The notes: a model not told the origin generated them from the letters alone. 64,000 bases of DNA from Camarhynchus parvulus (GCF_901933205.1 NC_044596.1:5426104-5490103); one strand, 5' to 3'; counted from the stretch's first letter, positions 9,190 to 20,692 are shown. Made by a program: numbers and translations.

Positions 9190-12100
9190 CTGCCAAACAG
9201 CAAATAAAACACACTGAGCTGGAAAGGGGAGAGGGTAGGGGCAGGCAAGAGACAGGGATGCTGGGAAGAGGCTCAGGCAGTCCAGCCTGGAAGGGGAGAG
9301 GTAAAATTGCCCCCCACAACTCCCCTGTGCCCATCGAGCAGCGCAGCTCCCACTGGAGGGTTCTGCTTCCTTGGGTCAGTGCTGGTGGAGGTCAAAGCTT
9401 TTGGGGAAAGTGTGTGAGCCTTGGGAATGATGTGTCCCACCTCACCAAAAGCAGGGCCTGACACAGAGTGAGCCTGGATGGATGGATGGATGGATGGATG
9501 GATGGATGGATGGATGGATGGATGGATGGATGTGGAGGTGGAGATGGATGGATGGATGGATGGATGGATGGATGGATGGATGGATGGGCAGGGAAAAGAG
9601 GGATGAGGAGATAAGGCAGCAGGGTCAGAGAGGAGATACAGGACTGAGCTGTGGGTGCAGCCCATCAAGAGGGTGCAGGAGAGGAGCACTCAGGCTCAGG
9701 GCAGCCTTTTGCCTGCTCCAGCAGGGACTGTTCCCATCACAGCTGGTCACACGAGCCAAGCTCAGTGCCAGCAGCTGGCCCTGATCCTTGCCCAAGCTGG
9801 TTGCCCCATCATGCTGCTCCCCAGGGGCTGCGCCAGTCACTTAATCCACAGCCTCCACCTCCAGACACTGCTCCAGAAGAGGTTATACTAAAAATGACCC
9901 ATGCAGATGGCTTGCAAAGCTGTGTCCTCTCTCATTACAGTACAGCAGGTTTTGTTCAGTGGAATTTTGGATGAGAGCCTGTTCTGAGACAGCGATCTCT
10001 CCACTCAAGCACAGGAGCAGGTATTGCCTTACCAGCTTCAGGAAATCCACACTATCATGTCTCAAAATACTCCTGCCAGAGATGGAATGATACTTCATTT
10101 TACTGGCCACCATCACTAGCTGGGAGCAGCCAAGTTAAATACCAGTGCCAGCCCTGTTACCAGCCCCTGTGAGCTCACACTGCAAATGCTTTTATTGATG
10201 ATTGAGCACCTGATGGCACCCTCTGCATAAGAGAGACCAAGAACTAAAACACTTCTTCCCACTGCAGCAGGCTCTATCCCATCCTGACCTATAATTTAAT
10301 CTATCCAGGCTCCATCCTCCACCCTGATCTCTAATTTAATTTGGTTTAACCCATCTCTTCTCATCACAAACCTGTGGAGCATCCCTCAGCACAACCCTGG
10401 ATGGCCCAAAACAAACAACACTCACCTTTGCATCCCTCTCTGCAAACTTTGTGAACATGTTGGCGTAGATCCTCCTGTCCCTCTCGTTGTGCTCCTTGGT
10501 TTTCTTCTGGCACACGGAGATCTGCGATTTCGCTGCTTTGTTCTGTGGGTTCACTTCCAGCACTTTTTGAAAGTCACATTTGGCCAGCTCGAACTCGTTC
10601 ATCAATAACCTGGCTTCACCCCTCCTGTACAAGCCTTTCTCATTGTCCTGGTCCAGCCCCAGAGCCTGGGAACACACACAGGTCTCTGTTAGCATCTCTG
10701 AGCTCTCCCAAGAGATCCCCCACAGCTGAAGCCTCAATAAATCTGTCAGAATTAGGACAAGGTGGCTTCAAATCTCCAGAGCATTTGCATCTTGCTCGAC
10801 AAAAATTGCCTCATCTCTATCAGCAGCTGGGAGATCATTAACATAATTTTATTATTTCTCCTTGCTTAAAATACCCCTGAGTGTGGCAGCGGTATTCCTC
10901 CTTATACAAAAAGAAATTTTTAAAAACTCCACCAAACTCCCAACAAGAACACGCAAGAGAAGAGGATTCTTCATCCTCCAGGCTCATGCTGATGCCTCAG
11001 CACTTTAGCTTTTATATTTTTAATATACTTGTAATCCTGTAATTCTTTAGTGTATAACTCTAAACTCCATGTACAGGGCTAGTTGCTGTTCTCCCATTTT
11101 GGTCAGACACAACAATTCCTCTCCAGGCCTGGAATCAAGGACACCTCAACTGCCTCAGGCCCCAAGAGACGGAAACAAAAGTGAGTTGGGGGGGAGAAAA
11201 CTTGGGGTAAATTACTTCATTACCTGAAGCTGTAATTGGAAGATTAACCCCCAATATGAAAATGGCCAAGTGAAAACTCATGACCCATCATTGCCCATTT
11301 TTTTGGGGTGTAGCCCCTAAACGTACCTCAAGGCCCTTCGATAAATAGAAATGCTTTTTATTCCCTTAATTTTGTCTGCCCTCTGTTTTTAGGTTGCCCA
11401 TAAAGGCACCAGTTTCTGGTGACCCAGGGATGGCACCAGGGCCCCCCTACCTTGTCACAGCACTCGACAGCCTTGGCGTACTCGCGCAGCTTCAGGTAGC
11501 ACATGGCCAGGTTGAGGAAGGCAGCCAGCAGGAAGGAGTCCGAGGCTTTAGACTCCTTTTCAGACAAGCCATACTCCATCTCCAGCCAGGACACAATCTT
11601 CCCATACTGAATCACTGCCTGCAGGTACTTGCCTTCCTGAAAGGAGCAAAAAAAGAGGCTCAGGCTGCCCCTGGAGTGTCCCGTGAGCAGGTGACAAGTG
11701 GCATGTGGGGTGTTCGGTAAATACAGGCAAGGAGGAGGATCCCAACTCCTACAGAACCAGCAGGTTTGGGAAAAGCTGATGCCCCAGCTGGGAAGGGGAA
11801 TGCAAAGCCCCTCAGCATTGGCCCTGGCCTGGGAAGGGTTTGATCTGCTGTCCTGCTCTGCAGGGAGCACACAGAGCCAAGGCAGTGCTGGGAAGGGATG
11901 AGATATCTCAGGGAGCATCAAGGACTGATAAAAAGGCAGAGGGAGGGCAGGACTCGCCTTCCCCAGCCCTGTCTGGGGGCACATGGCTTCTCTGACACTG
12001 ATGGCTGCCAAATTCAGCCCCAGCTCCCCTCCTCTGCCTCTGCCACCCCCAAGTTCACAAACCTTGAAGTACATCGTGCCCTTCTCCTTGACCACGGCTG

Positions 12101-15100
12101 CCTGCTCCAGCTTCTCCTTGGTGTCCATCTCCCACGACTCCTTGGCCTGCAAAGGAACACTTGGAGCACTCCCAGAGGAGCAGAGCAGCCTCCCCTGCCC
12201 CAGCAGGACCGTGCCACTCTCTGGGACAGCGTGGTGACACTCAGGGCTCAGCAGAGCCTGGAGACAGGTCCTGCCCCTGCTTTGGCCAGAGTGATGGCAC
12301 AGGCAGGGGACCCATCCAGGGATGTGCAAACCCCATGGGCTTCTCCTGCATCCCATCCCCAGCCTCATGGGCACAGCCAAGGGCTGGCTGGATGGAGCAG
12401 CTTTTATCTGTGCTGTCCAGGGGGGAAAAAAAGGAAAAAAAGGAGAAAAAAGGGAAAGAAAATAAAAGGGAAAGGGGAGGAAAAAAGAGAAAAAAATGAG
12501 AGAAAAAGTAGAAAAAGGAAAAAAGTAGAAAAAAGGAAAAATGAGGAGAAAAGATGAGAAAAGAAGAGAAAAAGGGAGGGAAAAAGGAGAAAAAAAGGGA
12601 AAAAGGAGAAAAAAAGAGAAAAAAATGAGAGAAAAAGGAGAAAAAGGAAAAAAGTAGAAAAAAGGAAAAATGAGGAGAAAAGATGAGAAAAGAAGAGAAA
12701 AAGGGAGGGAAAAAGGAGAAAAAAAGAGAAAAAGAAGAGGGAAAAAAAAGGAAGAAGAAAAAATAATATTAAAATAAAAAGAAAGTACAAAAGGACAAGG
12801 TTAGGAACAAATAAGACACCCAGCCTTGGACTTGAGCCACAAGAATAAAACAAACCAACAGAGAAGAACAAATTGAGAACACGAAGCTCCTCAGTGACGC
12901 GTCCACTTCAGCAGGGGTTGGGCTGCAGCCACGCCAGGGACAAAGGATGGAGGCTACACAGGCCCTGACATTCCTGCAACCCAGGGAGGGACAGCAGCAC
13001 CTCTGCCCTCACCTTCTCAAAGCTCCTCAGGGTCACCTCGTACACCAGCTCCGCGTTCCCCTGGATGCCGAATTTTGGCTTCCCAGCCTCGCCAAAGCCA
13101 TACCTGCAGGGCAGGGGGAGGCACTCAGAGAAGGGGGAAAAACCTTATTTTCAGCAGAGCTCGCCCATAAATGCACAGCCATTCTAACATTCTAACATTT
13201 TGGGGACAGGGTGATGTTACTCTTCATGAGCCTGTGGATATATAATGCATATATTGGGAATCGCCCCTTCTGGCTGCATCAAAGCCATCATTTTACACAG
13301 GCTTCTCTCCAGCCCTGATCATTTCCAGAGAGACATTTTCATCTCAGACACTGGGCTTGCCCAAAGCCCTTTCACCTGTTTTTTTTTTTTTAATCATCTC
13401 AATATTCCTGTTTACATGCCACTGGTCGCCCCTGCTGCTCCTGCTGGTGTCCTCTGAGACCCTCCCAGAGAATTCTGTTTTCAGGATCACCATCTCCCAC
13501 AAGGGCTGGAGGCTGAGAGCCACTCAGCATCGCTGTGGGGATGCTCCTCACCGTGGGCTGAGGTAGAGGATGCAGTGCTCTCCCCTCTGCATCTTCTCCA
13601 GGGCCTTGTCAATGCCGATGGGGATGTCGTGGTCCTCCCCTTCGCCCACCACGAATTTCACGTCCTTGCAGTCGAACCTGTGGCCACCACAGAATCCCTC
13701 CAGGTGAACTGCAGAGGGGAAAGAAGGGCAGGATGGCACCCAGGATCACCTTGGAGAAAGGTGGGCTCCGAAATGTCTTAGAAAGCATTTAATAAAACAT
13801 CTCTCCCAAAATTCAGCAGAGCCTGCAGGAGGGAAGACCCAGGGCTGGGGGCAGCCTGGAGAAGAGGGATGGGGAGGCCTTGGGAACATTGCTGAAAAGC
13901 AAGGCAGGCATATCTTGTCTAAGCAGGGACCAAACAACAGATAAACATCGTGACTAATATGTTCCCCTCGTACTCGAGTGCACGAGTCAAGTCTTACTGG
14001 AACTGGATATTGCTCCTGGCACGGCGCCATGCAGAGTTTATCACGGTGATTACAAATCTTCTATACTGTGCTATACTGCCTTGACTCCTGCCTCCAAAAC
14101 AAGGCCACGTTCTCCCGACTCTGAGAACTCAAAGTACAAGATAAACTTTTTTATTTTTAATCTTCAACCAGGAGCCGTGCTGTTCCAGCCCCAGAGGCTG
14201 GCAGAGGCGCAGGCAGAGCGGACACTGGGTACCTGGCACATTCTCCACCTGGCACTCCTGGCTGGCTCTCCACAGCAAGATTATTCTTTATTTATTCAAA
14301 CCTGAAGACGTTCCAGGCTTTGGGGACGCTTTTACAACCTTTGCATTCTGCTTGCAGGGTAAAAGGCATACAGACACATGCAGGCAGGCATCGAGTAAAA
14401 GCAATTTCACAAGGAACTCCTACATATTGTTGGGGGGGAAAAACAAGCTAAAACAAACAACAACGAAAAAAAGCTTTGTAAGAGGAAAAATTCACAGCTG
14501 TTCTTAAAGGTTTTGCAGCCTGCAAAGACATGAGCTTTACCTTTGTTTGAGGGGAACAGAATGCGACCTGAGATGCTGCAGGGCACTGAGCATCCTGCTG
14601 TGGTGGCAGGTGAGGGGCAGGACAAGCTGGGCACCAGAAACAGCCATGAGGGTCTGGGCTCTGCACAGGAGAGCTGCAGCCTGGGCTGAAGGAAATCTGA
14701 GTCCATCCCCTGCCCTGGGACCCTCAGAAGTCCTTAGGATGAGAGGCATGGACCAAGCCAGACCTGGCAGCCCCCATTGCAGGGGCAGGTCCAGCTGCCA
14801 TAAGAGAACCCAGGGATGGGGCAGGATGCCAGGCTCTGCCTGGTCACCCCACTCTTGCCACCAAAGCCATGCTGGGACTCAAGCAGAGGATGCTCAGGTG
14901 CTTGCCAGCTCCCTGGGACACATCCTGCATCCATCACTGGTGCTCAGTGACCACGGCAGTCAGGCTGCTGTGAGCTCACCCAGCTTGGCACGAGGACAAA
15001 TAGCAAATCCAGCTCCACCAGGGACAACCTCTGCTTTTGCACTACTCAAAACCAAGCTGGCTGGTTTTTTAGGCACAGGAAATGTGGAAAATCCTGCCTA

Positions 15101-18090
15101 AAATACAGGTAAGCCACCCCACAGCCCTGTGCATCTCCCTGCACATTCCTGGCCAGCACAGATCCATGATCCCTGACCCCAAAAGCAGCACTGCAGCTCC
15201 CCCAGGTCCCACATCCCCTGTGGAATGTGGTGGTGATGGGAGGATCCACTTTAAAACAGGATGCACAAGGGGATGTTGTGATCCTTCCTTCCAAGGATAG
15301 CTCTGCTCTGTTTGAATTGCACAGAAAATGCACCGAGCACAGAGGGGAAAATCTCAGCTCGGGTTTCCAGGAGTGGGTCAGCTGGTTCAGCCGCTCTTGG
15401 ATTACAGAGAAAAAAAAGTCACTGAAGGAACATCACTCCGGTTGCAGCTCTGACTTATTGTTCTCTCAGTGCCTGCAGCGATTTTGTTTTTGAAGAGCTG
15501 AGAACAGAGTGTACTGAGTGCGGCTGGCACACGAACTTGATGTGCTGACAGCAATTTGTACTCAGATTAAAAACGGAGAAGGAGGAGGGGTGTGGGGGGA
15601 AAGGATGTAACAAAAGCTGGAATGCCAGATTTCAACTGCAGCACAGGTTTTAGGGACCAGAGCTGGGATTTAGGGTCTGTAAAACTTAAAGCCTATAAAA
15701 ACCCGGAGGTACTTGCTCCTGGAAGAGTGATTTATTCCAGCCTAAGTCCAGCACCTCCCAAACTACACAGCTGAGGTAAACCATCACAGCCCTGCCCCAG
15801 GGTGGACTGCTGTGCCATCCCCAGCACAGTGACCACTGCTCAGACAGTAGAATTTGGGTCAAAATCTCATTTTTCCCTAAAAGAGATCCTCGTTAGAAGA
15901 ACCAGCCACTTAAAGCTGCGAGCTTCATAAGCTCTCACAGCTCAGATTCAATTTCTCAGTTGATAAAGGGACTTTAGGATCTTTGTGTACAGGAGCACAA
16001 AGAATTTAGAAATGAAAGTAAATGTGTCCCATATGGAGCAAGCCCTGTGTGTGTGTCTGAGCAGTTCCTAGAAAGGAAAAAACCCCAAACCCCAGTCTGT
16101 CCTCTCCTGTCCAGCCCCATGAAATGTCTGCTCCAGAAATGGGACCAGAGAGGGACAGTCCAATGGGATGTGAGCTCCTCATCCCCTGTGTCAGCTGAGA
16201 CCACCTCAGTCCCCCACCATCAGCAGCCCTGTGGCCATAAGGGAAGGAAAAAGCCCTATTCTGTAAGAAATGTGATGAGACACCCCCAAAAATACCATCA
16301 ACAGTGGAATGAGGAGGCCAAAGAAACTGCTGAGCGTCCAAAACACTTAGCAAGAGCTCAGAGGAGCATTCCCAGATGCTCTCCAGCCCATCTGGCCCTG
16401 GATGGACGTCACTGCATCCCACCCAGCCACGTCCAGCCTGTGCACAGCCAGGGCTCAGCTCGGGGCAGGGATCAGCTCAGGACTGAGCCCTGCCTGTCCC
16501 ACGAGGGACCAGCACTCACTCTCCACGGTAGCACCTTCATTGGGGTTGGAGTAACCTTCCCCCTTCCTCTTGATCCTCCGGATTATTCCTCCATCCTCAA
16601 ACAAGTCCTCGCCTTTGAAGTCAAGCAGCTCGACCTAAAAAACAATAAAGGAAAAAGTGGGCAGAGAGCAGGGAAGGGGAAAGGAGAAGAGAAAAACAAC
16701 AGAGAGCCACAAAGCAGCAGTTCATCCCCTGGCTGGAGAACCAAGGCAGCTAATTCTCCTTTCAGCTGACGAGCAGAAGTTGCCCATAAAACCCAGATCC
16801 AAACCACAGCATAATACACAGGATTTATTAGAAACTGGGACACATCCAGTACCTGAAGCATAACACAAAGTAACAGCAAAAATAAGTTTATTGAACCTGT
16901 AAGGGTACAACACAGCTGCTGCTGGAAGATGCTCTGAAAGTCCCCCAGAGTGAGCAGGAGCTTCCCCTTCATCCTCTGGTGGGACCAGCTCTGATCCTCA
17001 GCTTCATCCACACTTTACTTGGAAGGCCTGAACTTTAATTTAGGACAGACTCTCTCCTCCTTCCATGTCCCAAAGAGCCCTGCCCAGGGAGCCCTCTGTG
17101 CCAAAACCTTAACTTTCCTACCACCCCTCAGCACTAATGGTTTTTTAGCACCTGGAGGCATTTCCCAGCTGCTTTCTCCCTCCCTTGTGCATGTTGAAAC
17201 CAGGAATCTGCCCACTCCCTGCCCCAGCACCAGGACTCTGCTAAACTGGAGTTTCAGTCCCAGCCTTCCAGCTCAGACACATATTTCTGAGAAAGCCCTG
17301 GCAGCAGTTCCTGGAGCAGAGGGACACGTTTCAGGAATCCAAGTTGGCTTGTTGGTTTTTTTTTTCTTGTTGTGGATTTTTTTCGTTGTTTGGGCTTTGT
17401 TTTTTTTTTTATTATTATTATTATTAATAATAATTTTAAAATTTTTATTTCTGAGCTGGCTGGCAAGGCAGAAAGGGAGTGAGCTTGCTCATCCCCACAG
17501 CAGCTCACCAGCATTACTTGCCTCAAAGAAGAGGGTGGCATTGGAGGGGATTTTGGGGGCACTGCCAGCAGAGCCGTAGGCGTACTCAGGTTTGCAGAGC
17601 AAGTAGCAGATCTCTCCCTTCTTCATGGTGGCCACCCCAATGTCCCATGCCTTGATGACCTGACCTAGGAGAAAGGCAGGTGTCAGGCAGGAGGGAGCAA
17701 GCAGCAACCCAGCAACAGATCCAGCAAGGATGCATCCAAAAAAACCTCACATTCATCAGTGACTTAAGGCAGGGCTGATGCTGTCCAGCTGTCCTGCAGC
17801 AGGCTCAGGGGTGATCCCACCCTCCACCATGCCAGGGATGGACCCCTGGAGCAGCTCACCCTTGCCCAGGCTGAAGATGAAGGGCTCGTTCCGATCGCGG
17901 CTGGAGTCAAACTTCTTCCCGTTGGCCAATTTCCCTTTGTAGTGCACATAAACCTTGTCTCCAATCATGGGACACTCATCCTCACTCCCAGGTCGCTTAA
18001 TGATCTGAGAGAGAGAAACTACTCATGAGCTGCTGGGGCCATGGATGCATATGGAGGGGGAGGGAGATACACACACAGGCATTTACATAA

Positions 18091-18121
<31 letters not shown>

Positions 18122-18957
18122 TATGCACATGCACCCCAGTGCTGCACTGAGTAACAGGAGGGAGCTATTCAGTTTGCCCCTAAATTTGCCCATCATCAGC
18201 TCCTAAAAACAAATCTCAAAGTGGAGCCACAGCAGTGGAGCTGGACTGGGAGCAGAGACCAGTCCATACTGGGAGGACAAACACCACAGCTCCAAACCTG
18301 CAGTGAGTGCAGCTCCTCTCTGTCCATACACATTTTACTCACAGGGGTGTGTCAGTTCACTACTCACTCCTTGTCAACACTTTTTTCTGAAGGCTGCAGC
18401 CGGGAACAAGCAGTTCTCGAGCTGAGGATGGAGCAGGGGAGGATGCTATTCTTGGAGGAAAGGTCCTATTCAAGTAGAGAAGTGTAAGTGCTGAGGAGCA
18501 GAACTATCCAGAAACGGCCCTGAATATGAAAAAGGGGCTGTGGAGCAGACTGGATGACCTCAGTAATGTGCTCCTTCTAATGTTTGTGAGTCACACAGAG
18601 AAATGCTTTGTGGATTTACAGCTAATAATCTGATTAGGAACACAATAGCAGTGAAATTCATGGAGCAGCCTGGGCCCACCAGCCTCAACCACCACTCCAT
18701 TCTCCTTTACTCCAAGCAATGCTCATCCTCTTTGCCTTGGAAATGAAAGAACTCAATCCTAGAGCCCTGGAGCTGTGACCCTGAGGGCTGGGGATGCAGC
18801 CCAGCGAGGTGACCGTGCACCCCAAAGCGCAGGAAGGCAGGATCCCCCTCACCTTCAGAACCCCTCGGTCCTTGGATGGGGTGATGTCCTCCCCACGCTC
18901 AGCCAGAGCTGCTGCCTGCACCTCCCCTTCACTCTTGGTGGCCTCATCAGTGGTCAT
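9082..18957 (-). CDS. FKBP5: FKBP5 (FKBP51), Hsp90-associated immunophilin, complete coding region
   Basis: Peptidyl-prolyl isomerase-family co-chaperone that joins Hsp90-steroid receptor complexes and restrains glucocorticoid-receptor activity. Minus-strand coding exons: 18853-18957, 17860-18004, 17522-17664, 16520-16634, 13552-13708, 13013-13103, 12063-12146, 11451-11636, 10426-10665, 9082-9189. They join in phase into 457 residues, the human length. FK1 domain (about 35-138) keeps the FK506-pocket residues Y57, F67, D68, W90, Y113; FK2 spans about 150-252; three TPR repeats occupy about 268-400, with the Hsp90 carboxylate-clamp basic residues in the NPQNKAA/RRGEA region; the C-terminus ends EEAEGHV. 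Oddities: a GC splice donor after residue 131, and Ala at position 119 where human has Leu. FKBP4 is excluded by the N-terminus (MTTDEATK) and by position between TULP1 and CLPS. Confidence 0.98.
9475..9592. repeat. (GGAT)n tetranucleotide microsatellite, interrupted
   Basis: Two pure blocks, about 9475-9532 and 9546-9592, separated by a 13-bp interruption, in the last FKBP5 intron. Length is likely to vary between individuals. Confidence 0.95.
10426..10665 (-). CDS. FKBP5: FKBP5 exon 10 (TPR 3 and C-terminal helix)
   Basis: 240-nt phase 0-0 exon, residues 343-422: [20 protein letters not shown], then [20 protein letters not shown] and the basic extension [20 protein letters not shown]. Confidence 0.97.
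11451..11636 (-). CDS. FKBP5: FKBP5 exon 9 (TPR 1-2)
   Basis: 186-nt phase 0-0 exon, residues 281-342: [20 protein letters not shown], then [20 protein letters not shown] and AVECCDK. The Asn in the FLNLAMC helix is one of the Hsp90 clamp residues. Confidence 0.97.
12063..12146 (-). CDS. FKBP5: FKBP5 exon 8 (TPR 1 start)
   Basis: 84-nt phase 0-0 exon, residues 253-280: [20 protein letters not shown] and EKGTMYFK, the first helix of TPR1 with the clamp residue Lys in the KEKG turn. Confidence 0.97.
12421..12775. repeat. Polypurine tract (GGAAAA-type) with a 129-bp internal duplication
   Basis: About 350 bases are almost purely A and G on the plus strand, in the FKBP5 intron between exons 7 and 8. 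A segment containing atgagagaaaaag, gtagaaaaaaggaaaaatga and gatgagaaaagaag recurs at an offset of 129 bp. The F/L-rich minus-strand frame through it is not a protein. Confidence 0.9.
13013..13103 (-). CDS. FKBP5: FKBP5 exon 7 (end of FK2)
   Basis: Residues 222-252: [20 protein letters not shown] and [10 protein letters not shown]. Phase 2 in, 0 out. Confidence 0.96.
13552..13708 (-). CDS. FKBP5: FKBP5 exon 6 (FK2 domain)
   Basis: Residues 170-221: [40 protein letters not shown] and CILYLSP. FK2 lacks the aromatic pocket needed for isomerase activity, as in other FKBP51 proteins. Confidence 0.97.
15501..15515. promoter_or_regulatory. FKBP5: Candidate glucocorticoid/progesterone receptor element in FKBP5 intron 5
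   Basis: AGAACAGAGTGTACT (minus strand AGTACACTCTGTTCT) matches the full palindromic consensus RGNACANNNTGTNCY on both strands. It lies in the intron between FKBP5 exons 5 and 6. Hormone-responsive elements in that same intron are known for mammalian FKBP5, which is strongly induced by glucocorticoids in negative feedback on the receptor. Confidence 0.6.
16520..16634 (-). CDS. FKBP5: FKBP5 exon 5 (FK1-FK2 linker)
   Basis: Residues 132-169 plus one base: [20 protein letters not shown] and [17 protein letters not shown]. The FED loop between FK1 and FK2 is conserved. Confidence 0.97.
17409..17445. repeat. (TTA)n / AT-rich simple repeat
   Basis: A poly-T run followed by about seven TTA units and (TAA) units in FKBP5 intron 4, some 80 bases after the GC donor. 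Confidence 0.85.
17522..17664 (-). CDS. FKBP5: FKBP5 exon 4 (FK1 domain, second half; GC donor)
   Basis: Residues 84-131, including [17 protein letters not shown] and [20 protein letters not shown]. The only donor that keeps frame with VELLDFKG in exon 5 is GAG/gcaagt, a GC-type site. The nearby GT (GCTG/gtgagc, 13 nt further on) would shift the frame. Residue 119 in the proline-rich loop is Ala. Confidence 0.95.
17860..18004 (-). CDS. FKBP5: FKBP5 exon 3 (FK1 domain, first half)
   Basis: Residues 36-83 plus one base: [20 protein letters not shown] and [16 protein letters not shown]. Tyr57, Phe67 and Asp68 of the ligand pocket are present. Confidence 0.97.
18090..18116. repeat. (AT)13 microsatellite
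   Basis: Pure AT dinucleotide run in FKBP5 intron 2, bordered by acacaca and gcacatatgcacatgcac. Confidence 0.95.
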
Positions 18958-18970
18958 GGTCTCCTTGGAC
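18853..18970 (-). CDS. FKBP5: FKBP5 exon 2 (start codon; 5' UTR 18958-18970)
   Basis: Start codon at 18957, preceded by 13 bases of leader and a cccccag acceptor. Encodes residues 1-35, [13 protein letters not shown] through KDRGVLK, ending in phase 0 at AAG/gtgagg. The N-terminal extension is disordered, as in mammals. Confidence 0.95.
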
Positions 18971-19896
18971 CTGGGGGGACAGAGCACAAACCCCATCAGC
19001 CTGGCAGGTGGTGGAAGAGGAAAGGGTTTGTCACCCTGCATGGCAACACAATGCACAAAAAAAGCATTTTCCCCAAAATTTAAAGCAAGCCCAACACCAA
19101 AAGAATCCCAGCTATTTGGGTGGATAAAGAGAAAATTCACAGCAACAATCTAAGGAGCTGAGGGGTTTTTTGGGCAAACTGCTGGAGCACTCTGCTCCCA
19201 AATGTCACCACATAAGCAGCCAAGGTGCCAGAAAAGCCACGTTTTCCATTGAACACAGACTTTTTCCAGTGGTTCCTGGTGAAAAAAAGAATTGCCTACA
19301 GTTTCAGAAACATATTTCCTGATGATTTCCTTCAGACCATGGGGCTATTTTGGTAGCTGCACTGCTGGGCGACACATCATCAAGGAAACATGTGACGGAG
19401 AATTAGAAAGCGATGGGATTTTTAAGACATAAACCAGATCTATTAAAGCCACTGTAATTGTGAAACTTTCCCACAGTCTTCAGTGTGGAAGCTGATGTTA
19501 ACCAGCAGGAGAAATCATTCATTTGGGGGATTCAAAAAGAGCAAAGAAAGGATGTTTTCAGCTCCAAGGAGAGATAAGTCGCGCTGCAAGAAGAATTGCT
19601 TTCCTCGCACCCGGGTGGAAAGGGAAGGACTGGAGCCCGGCCCCCCCAGCACAGGAAGCCACTGAGACACAAAGAGCCCTGAAATGGAAGAAGCAAAGAG
19701 AAAAATAAGGGAACTACTTGTTGCAAGGTTCAATTATCACAGTCTGTCGGGTGATATTTAATGGGATTCTGCTCCCTTTGCTCTGCGCTGCTGGGCTTCC
19801 AGATGGGAACATCTTTTTAAAAAAAGCATTTAAAAAGCAAAGCTACATGTGGTGAGACCCATTATCTCACAGGTATTTATTGGAAAACGTGCCATG

Positions 19897-20108
19897 GGTT
19901 GCTTTGGAAGAAATGTTTGATGATGTGGTGGTGAAGCACTGGTTACCCAAAGGGGAGATGGATGCCCCATTCCTGGGAACATTTGGGTGACTTTGGACAG
20001 AGCCCTGACAACCTGGTCTAGTGGAAGGTGTCCCTGCCCGTGGTTGGGGGGCTGGTCTAGATGGCCTTTGAAGTTTCCTCCCAGTGCAAACCATTCCATG
20101 ATTCAATG
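19897..20108 (+). mobile_element. CR1 LINE, 3' fragment
   Basis: Reads gaagcactggttacccaaag, gatggatgccccattcctgg, acaacctggtctagtggaag and gtgtccctgcccg, and ends with ccattccatgattcaatgat. This is the conserved 3' end of avian CR1 elements with its terminal octamer-like repeat. 5'-truncated and old. Confidence 0.85.
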
Positions 20109-20559
20109 ATTGGGGTGCTGGGATGGTCTCCAAGCCACCACAGCCTTCCTCTTGGAGAGGAGTGAGGAGGAGGTGGTGCCCATCCCAGCATGGGCATGGC
20201 ACCAGCTCAGGACTTCCCTGCACAGATCCCCTGCAGCACCAGGGACACATCATCCATAACCCACCCACCAGGACCAGGAGAAGCCCAAAAAGCAGCAAAG
20301 CTTGCCCAAGCATCACCCCCTTGTGGGGACAGAACCTCCCCAGCTCCACCGAGCAGCCACTGCTGGGGTGCAGGAGACGGACAGGGAGGTGCTGGCTCCG
20401 GCTTGCCAGTTGCTAAATCCCACCAAGAGACATCTAAAAATACACCCTACGCATCCTTCTCATTATTTTTCTACGTAAGCAATTAGAGGAGTCATCCAGG
20501 GAAGCTGGCCAAGGCGGGCGGGAGGGGAGAGCTCTGCGTCAGCAGCCCTGGGAGGGAAG

Positions 20560-20692
20560 GAGCCCACAGGAGCCAGCTCTGGAGATGTGGCCCTCGTTAG
20601 GAAAGAGCCCCCAGGAGCCAGCTCTGGGGATGTGGCCCACAGGAGGCAGCTCTGGAGATGTGGCCCACGTTAGGAAAGAGCTCCCGTCTCCC
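20560..20692. repeat. Local repeat of a 'cccacgttaggaaagagc' unit
   Basis: Three imperfect copies of a unit with ggagccagctctggagatgt and gtggcccacgttaggaaaga. The same unit appears once more at about 21248-21292, inside the duplicated block described next. Confidence 0.8.

Noticed and set aside
8523..9248. 241-codon minus-strand frame rich in Arg/Lys
   Set aside because: It overlaps the last FKBP5 exon in the wrong phase. The correct phase gives the EEAEGHV ending and a stop at 9082.
9475..9592. CRISPR-like regular repeats
   Set aside because: Simple tetranucleotide microsatellite without spacers, in a vertebrate intron.
11358..12380. 340-codon minus-strand frame
   Set aside because: It fuses FKBP5 exons 8 and 9 with the unspliced intron. 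Both exons have canonical splice sites, so it is not a separate gene.
12404..12871. Phe/Leu/Ser-rich 'membrane protein' frame
   Set aside because: Translation of the complement of the polypurine tract; low-complexity only.
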